This document shows, one piece after another, positions 1 through 5,860 of a DNA stretch of 6,740 nt. Every line of letters begins with the position of its first letter. Positions within the stretch are counted from its first letter, which is position 1. Origin of the DNA: Desulfuromonadaceae bacterium (GTDB lineage: Bacteria; Desulfobacterota; Desulfuromonadia; Desulfuromonadales; Syntrophotaleaceae); contig JAIOSZ010000037.1 in assembly GCA_021107335.1 (NCBI GenBank), positions 1-6,740 on the forward strand, in the 5' to 3' direction. A model generated the notes under the pieces. That model was not told the DNA's origin, did not search any database, and was given only the letters and a program-made list of their open reading frames with translations. The translations under genes and the position numbers were made by a program.

Positions 1-153
1 GTCAGCGAAGTAACTCCCGACGGCAAATTCTCTATCGATTGCCTGCGCTGCGTTGGTACTTGTGCACTGGCTCCGGTTGTTATGATCGGTGAGAAGGTCT
101 ACGGGAAAGTGACTCCTGATCAGGTTAAAGACATCATCGCAGACTTTTCATAA
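1..153 (+). CDS. nuoE: NuoE/HndA/HydC-like [2Fe-2S] subunit of NAD(P)-linked formate dehydrogenase (3' part only)
   Basis: Only the last 50 codons are present; the gene begins before the window. The tail contains RCVGTCALAPVV (residues 16-27 of the visible part), the second cysteine pair (C-x3-C followed by AP) that ligates the [2Fe-2S] cluster in the thioredoxin-fold 24 kDa subunit of complex I and its HydC/HndA relatives. It then ends with the usual GKVTPDQV-type C-terminal helix and TAA. In the family this subunit docks on the NuoF-like flavoprotein and holds a cluster close to FMN. An additional Cys lies three residues before the first canonical one (DCLRC), which is not the usual arrangement. 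The stop is 18 nt before the next gene, whose partners are all formate dehydrogenase subunits, so it is part of the same operon and complex. The first cysteine pair is outside the window and cannot be checked. Confidence 0.93.
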   Translation, partial: VSEVTPDGKFSIDCLRCVGTCALAPVVMIGEKVYGKVTPDQVKDIIADFS

Positions 154-171
154 GGACGGGGGAATCTGAAA

Positions 172-549
172 ATGGCAAAAATTAATACAATTGCTGAACT
201 GAAGAAGTTGCGTGAAGACCTGCTGGGTGCTGCCCAGGCTAAAGCCGGCAAGCCTCTGGTTAATGTATCCCTGGCTACCTGCAGCGTCGCTTCCGGCGGC
301 CGCGACGTTCTGGCTGCTATGCAAGCCGAAGCTACCGCTTTAGGCCTTGACGTTGAATTCATGCAGTCCGGTTGCATGACCGTCTGCTTTGCTGAGCCCA
401 CTGTAGAAGTAACCCTGCCCGGTAAAGACCCGGTGACCTTTGGGTACCTCGACGCCGAAAAAGCTAAGATCCTGGTGCAGAAATACATCAAGGATGGCGA
501 GCTGATCGATGGTGTCATTCCGGTAGGCTACGAGCGGATTGTTCTTTAA
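172..549 (+). CDS. hndB: HndB-like stand-alone thioredoxin-fold (2Fe-2S) ferredoxin subunit
   Basis: A 125-residue protein starting at ATG 172, preceded by a G-rich Shine-Dalgarno (158-163) at 8 nt spacing. After an N-terminal helix (IAELKKLREDLL, 7-18) comes a beta strand ending in ATCSVASGGRDVL (Cys37) and later QSGCMTVCFAEPTVEV (Cys68, Cys72). This matches the thioredoxin-like ferredoxin fold found as HndB of the Desulfovibrio NADP-reducing hydrogenase. The same domain forms the N-terminus of HydB-type flavoproteins. Three cysteines are visible, as I remember for HndB relatives; whether it binds a complete [2Fe-2S] cluster cannot be decided from sequence. It lies between the NuoE-like and NuoF-like genes, and the NuoF-like protein here lacks this domain, so the two genes together replace one fused HydB. 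It is probably a soluble cytoplasmic subunit that relays or gates electrons near the FMN protein. Confidence 0.9.
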   Translation: MAKINTIAELKKLREDLLGAAQAKAGKPLVNVSLATCSVASGGRDVLAAMQAEATALGLDVEFMQSGCMTVCFAEPTVEVTLPGKDPVTFGYLDAEKAKILVQKYIKDGELIDGVIPVGYERIVL

Positions 550-574
550 TATAAAGGATTAGGAGAGACTAGCT

Positions 575-2041
575 ATGGCAGAGAAAAAGCAACTTAGAAT
601 AGCCACCAGGAACTCCGGATTTATCGATCCGGAGAACATTGATTCCTATATTGCCGCTGGCGGTTACCTTGGCCTGGCCAAGTGCCTCGGCGAGATGACC
701 CCTGAAGCGGTTATCGACCTGATGAAGGCTTCCGGCATCCGCGGCCGTGGTGGTGCAGGTTTCCCCACCGGTGTTAAGTGGGGCTTCGCCGCCAAGTACG
801 CGAGCGACACCAAGTACGTAGTCTGCAACGCGGACGAAGGCGATCCCGGTGCATTTATGGACCGCGCCATTCTCGAAGGCGACCCGCACAGCGTGCTCGA
901 GGCTATGGCCATCGGCGCTTACGCCATCGGCGGTAACAAGGGCACCATCTACATCCGTGCTGAGTACCCCATGGCCATTGACCGTCTGAAAATCGCCATT
1001 GAGCAGGCCGAAGCAAAGGGTGTGATCGGCAAGAACATTATGGGCAGCGACTTCTCTTTCGACCTCGACATCAAATACGGCGCTGGCGCCTTTGTTTGTG
1101 GCGAAGAGACCGCCCTGATCAACTCCATGGAAGGTAACCGCGGCGAGCCTTACACCAAGCCTCCGTTCCCCGCCGAAGCCGGTTACTGGGACAAGCCGAC
1201 CATCGTTAACAACGTTGAGACCCTGGCCAGCATCCCGGCCATCATCGTTAAGGGCGCCGAGTGGTTCAACGGTATCGGCACCGAGACTTCCAAGGGTACC
1301 AAGGTTTTTGCACTGGCCGGTAAGATCAACAACGTTGGTTTGATCGAAGTTCCCATGGGCATCACCCTGCAAGAAGTTATCATGGAAGTTGGCGGCGGCG
1401 TGCGTAACGGCAAGAAGTTCAAAGCTGTTCAGACCGGTGGCCCTTCCGGTGGCGCACTGACCTACAAAGACCTCGACGTCAAGATCGACTACGAGAGTCT
1501 GGTTGCTTGCCAGTCGATGATGGGTTCCGGCGGCATGATCGTTATGGACGAAGACGACTGTATGGTTGCCATCGCCAAGTTCTTCGTCGAATTCACCATG
1601 GAAGAGACCTGCGGCAAATGTACGCCTTGCCGGATCGGTTCCAAGCGTATCTATGAGGCTCTGGACAAGATCACCATGGGCCAGGGTAGCCTCGAAGATA
1701 TCGAGAAACTGAAGTTGCTGTCCGTCGCTATCAAGGACACCGCTCTGTGCGGTTTGGGTCAAACTATGCCTAACCCGGTTCTGTCGACCATGCGCGTCTT
1801 TGAAGACGAGTATACGGCACACGTTGTTGACAAAAAGTGCCCGGCTGGCGTCTGCTCCGACCTGCTCGAGTTCATCGTAGTAGACGAAAAGTGCGTGGGT
1901 TGTACCCTTTGCGCCCGAGTCTGCCCCGTTGACTGCATCGGCGGCAAGGTTAAGGAAGTTCACGTCATCGATCAGGCCGCCTGCATCAAATGCGGTGCCT
2001 GCCTCGACAAGTGTAAGTTTGACGCCATCATCAAACAATAA
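575..2041 (+). CDS. nuoF: NuoF/HydB/HndC-like FMN- and NAD(P)-binding flavoprotein with C-terminal 2x[4Fe-4S] ferredoxin domain
   Basis: A 488-residue diaphorase subunit; AGGAGA (561-566) 8 nt upstream fixes the ATG at 575. FMN and nucleotide-binding motifs are GRGGAGFPTGVKW (57-69), NADEGDPGAF (85-94) and GAGAFVCGEETAL (169-181). The NuoF-type [4Fe-4S] cluster is ligated by Cys346, Cys349, Cys352 (CGKCTPC) and Cys392 (ALCGLGQ). Unlike respiratory NuoF, the protein continues into a bacterial ferredoxin domain with two CX2CX2CX3C motifs (440-450 and 470-480). This layout is that of HydB and HndC, the flavin subunits of bifurcating or NADP-reducing hydrogenases. Cys329, His416, Cys422 and Cys427 fall where, from memory, HydB of Thermotoga binds zinc. 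It should exchange electrons between FMN, NAD(P)(H) and the iron-sulfur chain of the formate dehydrogenase encoded 18 nt downstream. NAD versus NADP preference cannot be read from the sequence. Confidence 0.96.
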   Translation: MAEKKQLRIATRNSGFIDPENIDSYIAAGGYLGLAKCLGEMTPEAVIDLMKASGIRGRGGAGFPTGVKWGFAAKYASDTKYVVCNADEGDPGAFMDRAILEGDPHSVLEAMAIGAYAIGGNKGTIYIRAEYPMAIDRLKIAIEQAEAKGVIGKNIMGSDFSFDLDIKYGAGAFVCGEETALINSMEGNRGEPYTKPPFPAEAGYWDKPTIVNNVETLASIPAIIVKGAEWFNGIGTETSKGTKVFALAGKINNVGLIEVPMGITLQEVIMEVGGGVRNGKKFKAVQTGGPSGGALTYKDLDVKIDYESLVACQSMMGSGGMIVMDEDDCMVAIAKFFVEFTMEETCGKCTPCRIGSKRIYEALDKITMGQGSLEDIEKLKLLSVAIKDTALCGLGQTMPNPVLSTMRVFEDEYTAHVVDKKCPAGVCSDLLEFIVVDEKCVGCTLCARVCPVDCIGGKVKEVHVIDQAACIKCGACLDKCKFDAIIKQ

Positions 2042-2059
2042 GAAAAGGAGACATACCGC

Positions 2060-4789
2060 ATGTCTATGCTGAATGTAACCGTTGACGGTCAGGCTACTCA
2101 GGTAGCTGCCGGCAGCGCGATTCTTGATGCTGCCAACCAGCTGGGTATCGAGATTCCGACCCTTTGCTACCTGGATATGGAAAAGAAATTCAACCAGCAG
2201 GCTGCCGCTTGCCGCATTTGCGTGGTAGAAGTTGAAAACCGCCGCAACCTGGCTCCGGCCTGCGCCACCCCGGTCATGGAAGGCATGATCATCAAGACCG
2301 ACACCGAGCGGGTTCACACCGCGCGCAAGATCGTTGTCGACCTGATGCTCTCCGACCATCCCCTCGATTGCCTGACCTGCGAGCAGGCTGGCAGCTGCGT
2401 ACTGCAGGACCTCTGCTACCAGTACGGCCTTGAGCAGACGACCTTTGCTGGTCAGCGCAACGACTACCCCGAGGATGCGACCAACAAGTTCTACAGCCGC
2501 AACCTGAACAAGTGCGTCGCCTGCCGCCGCTGCGTCACCGTCTGCTCGAACTTCCAGAACACTAAAGCCATCGGCTTCGGTGATCGCGGTTTCAACACCC
2601 ATCCGGTAGCTCCTTTCGATCGCGGCATGGATGAGTCGACCTGCGTCTCTTGCGGCAACTGCGTTTCGGTCTGCCCGACCGGCGCCCTGCTGCCCAAGAG
2701 CAAAGAGAAATTCCGCAGCTGGGAAATCTCCAAGACTGAAACCACCTGCTCTTACTGTGGTGTTGGTTGCCAGATGAACCTGCTGACCAAGGGCAACAAG
2801 GTCGTAGGCGTCGAGCCCCTCAACGGTGCAGCCAACGACGGTCTGTTGTGCGTTAAGGGTAAGTTCGGTTTCAACTTCATCAACCACCCGGACCGCTTGA
2901 CTACCCCGCTGGTTCGTAAAGACGGCCAGCTCGTTGAAGCAACCTGGGACGAGGCCTACAGCCTCATCGCTGACAAGGTTAAAGCCACCAAGGCGGAATT
3001 TGGTAGCGAAGCTCTCGCCGGCCTGTCTTCGGCCCGCGTCACTAACGAAGAAAACTATCTGTTCCAGAAAATGGTTCGCGCGGCGTTTGGCACTAATAGT
3101 GTCGATCACTGCGCTCGACTCTGACACTCCTCGACAGTTGCCGGTCTGGCAACTACGCTTGGAAGTGGCGCAATGACCAACAGCATCAACGAACTGATCG
3201 ACAGCGACGTTATTTTCATTACCGGATCCAATACCACTGAATCCCATCCGGTCATCGGTGCCAAAATCCGTCAGGCTAAAAAGAAAGGCGCGAAAATTAT
3301 CGTCGCCGAGCCGCGGAAAATCGATATGGTTGAAGACGCGGATGTCTTTTTGCAGATTACTCCGGGAACCAACATCGCTCTGTACAACGGCATCATGAGC
3401 TGCATCATCAGCGAAGGTCTGGAAGCTGCTGAGTATATCAAAGAGCGCACCGAAAACTACGACGCGCTGGTTGCCACCGTCGCTGATTTCACCCCGGAAG
3501 TCGCTGCTGAAATTTGCGGCATCGACGCCGAGGACATCAAAACTGCCGCCCGCATGTATGCCGAAGGCGCTAAGGGCGCCATCGTCTACTGCATGGGCGT
3601 TACCCAGCATTCCAGCGGCACCGAAGGGGTCATGAGTCTCGCCAACCTGGCTCTGCTGTGTGGCAATATCGGTATCGAGTCCGGCGGCATCAACCCGCTG
3701 CGCGGCCAGAACAACGTTCAGGGCGCCTGCGATATGGGCGGCCTGCCCGGCACCTACCCCGGCTACCAGAAGGTCACCGAGCCTGCGGTGAAGGAAAAGT
3801 TCGAAAAGGCCTGGGGTGTTGAGCTGTCCGATAAAGTCGGCCTGACCCTGACCGAGATCGTTGGCAAAGCCGGTCACGGTGAGATCAAGGTCCTGTACAT
3901 CATGGGCGAAAACCCGATGGTGTCTGATCCGGATCTGGCCCACGTCGAAGAAGCCCTGAAGAACACCGAATTCCTGGTGGTACAGGACATCTTCCTCACC
4001 GAGACGGCTCAACTGGCGGACGTAGTCCTGCCAGCGGCAACCTTTGCTGAGAAAAACGGCACCTTTTCCAATACCGAGCGCCGCGTACAGATGGTCCGCA
4101 AGGCCATCGAGCCGGTTGGTCAGTGCAAGCCTGACTGGGAGATCCTGATGGATCTGCTGAACAAACTCGGAATCGAAAAGACCTACGCCTCTCCGGAAGA
4201 AATCTTCACCGAGATCTCTTCGGTGACCCCTTCCTACGGCGGTATCACCTACGGTCGTTTGGAAGAACTGGGCGGCCTGCAGTGGCCTTGCCCGACGGCG
4301 GACCACGCCGGCACCAAGTTCCTACACAGCGGCAAGTGCGCCCGCGGTCTGGGTCTGTTCAAGCCAGCCGTGTTCAAGCCCAGCGCCGAAGTGCCCTGCG
4401 CCGACTTCCCGCTGGTCATGACCACCGGTCGTGTTCTCTACCACTACCACACCCGGACCATGACCGGTAAGGTCGACGGCCTGAACGCCATGTGTCCCGA
4501 ATCCTTCGTCGAGATCAATCCCGACGCCGCTCGCAAACTGAGCATTGTTGAAGGAGACAAGGTCCGGGTCAGCACCCGCCGCGGCCAGGTTGTGGTTACG
4601 GCCAAGGTAACTCCCAAGCTGAAGGAGAACGTCATCTTCATGCCGTTCCACTTTGCCGTCGGAGCTGCCAACACCTTGACCAACCCGGTACTCGACCCGA
4701 TCGCTAAGATCCCCGAGTACAAGTCATGCGCTGCCAAGTTGGAAAAGGTAGCCTGGGATTGGTCTGAAGAAACAGACCAGATTAAATAA
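2060..4789 (+). CDS. fdhF: Selenocysteine-containing formate dehydrogenase catalytic subunit with NuoG-like iron-sulfur N-terminus
   Basis: One 909-residue gene (also called fdhA) read through an in-frame TGA at 3122-3124 as selenocysteine 355. AAGGAGA (2045-2051) sets the ATG at 2060. Domains in order: plant-type [2Fe-2S] (Cys36, 51, 54, 68); NuoG His-Cys cluster (His100, Cys104, 107, 113); two [4Fe-4S] ferredoxin motifs (Cys152-162, Cys195-205); the molybdopterin-oxidoreductase [4Fe-4S] (Cys230, 233, 237, 264) with Lys266; the active site DHCARL-Sec-HSSTVAGL with His356 after Sec; LRGQNNVQGACDMGG with Arg548, matching the formate-site Arg333 of E. coli FdhF; and a C-terminal dinucleotide-cofactor domain (about 780-895, TTGRVLYHYHTRTM). 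No Tat signal or membrane segment is visible, so it is cytoplasmic. It oxidises formate to CO2, or the reverse, at a Mo or W bis-pterin centre; the metal cannot be told from sequence. It needs SelA/SelB/SelC/SelD and probably FdhD, none of them in this window. Confidence 0.96.
3122..3154 (+). promoter_or_regulatory. UGA selenocysteine codon plus bacterial SECIS hairpin
   Basis: The TGA (3122-3124) is followed by an 11-nt spacer. A perfect 7-bp hairpin then forms between AGTTGCC (3136-3142) and GGCAACT (3148-3154), with loop GGTCT (3143-3147). From memory, the E. coli fdhF SECIS has the same spacer length and the same GGUCU in its apical loop, which SelB recognises. The E. coli element also has a bulged U in the upper stem; this stem has none, a small departure. 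The stretch is also translated (HSSTVAGLATT), as required for a bacterial SECIS. Confidence 0.9.
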
Positions 4790-4800
4790 CCTGTAAGCAA

Positions 4801-4826
4801 CGGGGGACGGCCTTGGCCGTCCCCCG
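4801..4826. terminator. Perfect GC-rich inverted repeat after fdhF, without a T tract
   Basis: CGGGGGACGGCC (4801-4812) and GGCCGTCCCCCG (4815-4826) are exact reverse complements separated by TT, giving an 11-bp stem with a CUUG loop. It begins 12 nt after the fdhF stop codon. The bases after the stem (ACAGAAACATG) have no run of T, and on the other strand the stem is followed by TTGCTTACAGG, also not a clear T run. It is best read as a 3'-end stabilising or weak terminating hairpin for the formate dehydrogenase mRNA; efficient Rho-independent termination is doubtful. Confidence 0.6.
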
Positions 4827-4849
4827 ACAGAAACATGAGAAAACCGAGA

Positions 4850-4855
4850 TATAAT
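4850..4855 (+). promoter_or_regulatory. Candidate -10 box for a transcript starting near 4862
   Basis: A perfect TATAAT lies between the post-fdhF hairpin and the structured region. No good TTGACA-like -35 is found at 16-18 nt spacing; the nearest partial match, CCGACA at 4824-4829, is 20 nt away. It could be an activated promoter, use another element, or be a chance match in an A-rich stretch. Confidence 0.35.
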
Positions 4856-4861
4856 TAACAC

Positions 4862-5015
4862 CAAAGGGCAAAAGAGGGCTGTATTACTCTATGCCCGCCT
4901 TCACCAACAGAGTGCTTCCCACAGGGATGCCCCCGCATTCCGGACGTTTGCAAGGCTCTCAGGGAAAGAGCATTCCTCTCTCAACGCCCCCGTGCTTGCA
5001 CGGGGGCTGTTGTTT
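4862..5015 (+). ncRNA. Candidate structured small RNA or attenuator-like leader (family not recognised)
   Basis: This gene-free stretch runs from just after a TATAAT box to a strong terminator, about 150 nt. Visible pairings: GGGCA (4866-4870) with TGCCC (4892-4896), extended by AGAG (4873-4876) with CTCT (4887-4890); GAGTGCTTCCC (4910-4920) with GGGA (4962-4965) and AGCATTC (4969-4975); and hairpin GGGATGC/GCATTCC (4924-4930 / 4935-4941) with a CCCC loop. Competing pairings also exist: GCTCT (4955-4959) with AGAGC (4967-4971); CAACAG (4905-4910) with CTGTTG (5007-5012); and GCCCCCG (4929-4935) with the right arm of the terminator (5001-5007). I could not match it to a known riboswitch, 6S RNA or SRP RNA. 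The 132-nt distance and a separate candidate promoter before the carbonic anhydrase favour an independent sRNA, but a cis-acting leader is possible. The 5' end is uncertain. Confidence 0.45.
4986..5015 (+). terminator. Intrinsic terminator of the structured RNA region
   Basis: GCCCCCGTGC (4986-4995) and GCACGGGGGC (4998-5007) are perfect complements around TT, so the hairpin ends in a G-C-closed CUUG tetraloop, a very stable loop type. It is followed by the T-rich TGTTGTTT (5008-5015). It ends a transcript coming from the left and lies 132 nt before the carbonic anhydrase start codon. Confidence 0.78.
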
Positions 5016-5061
5016 ACGCTGGAACCCAAACACCATGCCTGGACCACACCCTAATTATCAC

Positions 5062-5091
5062 TTCGCAGCGACGGCAGTCTCCGGTTACAAT
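5062..5091 (+). promoter_or_regulatory. Candidate promoter for the carbonic anhydrase gene
   Basis: TTCGCA (5062-5067, four of six matches to TTGACA) is separated by 18 nt from TACAAT (5086-5091, five of six matches to TATAAT). This would start transcription near 5098 and give a leader of about 50 nt with the ribosome site GGAG at 5136-5139. It lies after the terminator at 4986-5015, where a promoter would be needed if that terminator is efficient. Confidence 0.35.
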
Positions 5092-5147
5092 GGTGCTCAC
5101 CTAACGTTCTTAACCCTTTCGACTTTTCCATCAGTGGAGTTTTAACT

Positions 5148-5765
5148 ATGATTGAAAAAAATGTTATCACCGATTTTTGCGGCAAAGCATCGGAGCCTGT
5201 GATTGATGCCACCAGCTATGTCCACCCGCCGGCCGCTGTCATCGGCAATGTTATTCTCGGCAAAAACATCATGGTTTCTCCCACTGCGGTAGTGCGAGGC
5301 GACGAGGGACAGCCGTTGTTTGTCGGCGACGACTCTAATGTTCAGGATGGCGTGGTCATCCACGCCCTGGAAACGGAGATGAACGGCACACCGGTAACCA
5401 AGAACCTGTATGAGGTCGATGGTCAGAGCTATGGTGTCTATGTCGGCCGCCGCGTCTCCCTAGCTCACCAGGTGCAGATTCACGGCCCGGCAGTCGTTTT
5501 GGACGGGACCTTTGTTGGCATGAAGGCCCTGGTTTTCAAATCCTTTGTCGGCAAGGACTGTGTTATCGAACCGGGCGCCATCGTTATGGGCGTCACCGTA
5601 GCCGATGGTCGTTATGTGCCGGCCGGCATGGTTCTGCGTAGCCAAGAAGAGGCCGACGCCCTGCCCACGATCACCGATGACTACCCCTTTAAGACCCTGA
5701 ATAACGGAGTGGTGCATGTCAACACGGCTCTGGCCAAAGGGTATCTGCTGGCCAAGGGCGAATAA
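5148..5765 (+). CDS. cam: Cam-type gamma-class carbonic anhydrase
   Basis: A 205-residue protein of the left-handed beta-helix (hexapeptide repeat) family; GGAG (5136-5139) is 8 nt before the ATG. It catalyses CO2 + H2O to bicarbonate + H+. Metal ligands are His72, His107 and His112 (SLAHQVQIHGP), equivalent to His81, His117 and His122 of Methanosarcina thermophila Cam. The other catalytic residues keep the same offset: Arg50, Asp52, Glu53 (RGDEGQP), Asn64, Gln66 (SNVQDG), Glu75 in the acidic loop after HAL (the Cam proton shuttle) and Asn192. The acidic-loop insertion (75-95) and the C-terminal helix (about 165-200) are kept, so this is true Cam rather than the shorter CamH type. No signal peptide is visible, unlike the M. 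thermophila precursor, so it should act in the cytoplasm. The metal (Zn or Fe) is unknown. It lies downstream of the formate dehydrogenase operon and could supply or remove its CO2. It ends before a strong terminator. Confidence 0.95.
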   Translation: MIEKNVITDFCGKASEPVIDATSYVHPPAAVIGNVILGKNIMVSPTAVVRGDEGQPLFVGDDSNVQDGVVIHALETEMNGTPVTKNLYEVDGQSYGVYVGRRVSLAHQVQIHGPAVVLDGTFVGMKALVFKSFVGKDCVIEPGAIVMGVTVADGRYVPAGMVLRSQEEADALPTITDDYPFKTLNNGVVHVNTALAKGYLLAKGE

Positions 5766-5793
5766 ATCATAGGCGGATAGAACCTCGGCAATG

Positions 5794-5824
5794 AAAAGGC
5801 TGAAGAGACTTCAGCCTTTTTGTT
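5794..5824 (+). terminator. Intrinsic terminator after the carbonic anhydrase gene
   Basis: AAAAGGCTGAAG (5794-5805) pairs perfectly with CTTCAGCCTTTT (5809-5820) around an AGA loop, running into further T at 5821. The A run on the left arm mirrors the T run, so it could also work on the minus strand. It begins 28 nt after the stop codon and separates the carbonic anhydrase from the cysteine desulfurase. Confidence 0.88.
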
Positions 5825-5845
5825 TCCCCCCTTAACCTTGCCTGT

Positions 5846-5850
5846 AAGGA
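5846..5850 (+). promoter_or_regulatory. Ribosome binding site supporting a TTG start
   Basis: AAGGA lies 10 nt before TTG at 5861 and is the only Shine-Dalgarno-like motif here. No in-frame ATG or GTG lies close upstream, so it supports TTG as the start of the cysteine desulfurase. Confidence 0.7.
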
Positions 5851-5860
5851 AACAGCGCTT

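Noticed and set aside
2060..3124. Truncated or pseudogenised formate dehydrogenase ending at TGA
   Set aside because: The TGA lies exactly at the known selenocysteine position and no other disruption is seen in the following 538 codons.
569..4306. A minus-strand open frame of about 1,245 codons opposite the flavoprotein and formate dehydrogenase genes
   Set aside because: It is codon-aligned with two clearly real genes, explained by absence of TTA/CTA/TCA sense codons, begins with GTG without a convincing ribosome site, and its translation shows no domain I recognise.
3173..4789. A separate 538-residue gene starting at ATG 3173
   Set aside because: The frame is continuous with 2060-3121 across a TGA; the intervening residues match the family active site and a SECIS hairpin is present, so this Met is internal (residue 372).
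4862..5015. Known riboswitch or housekeeping RNA (Moco, glycine, c-di-GMP GEMM, 4.5S SRP, 6S)
   Set aside because: Short resemblances (for example CTCTCAGG as in glycine riboswitches, or GGGCAAA as in GEMM) are not accompanied by the rest of the conserved cores, so no family is assigned.
4891..5145. Small + strand open frame of 84 codons between fdhF and the carbonic anhydrase gene
   Set aside because: It has no Shine-Dalgarno, runs through the terminator hairpin and the promoter candidate, and its composition is unlike the neighbouring genes.
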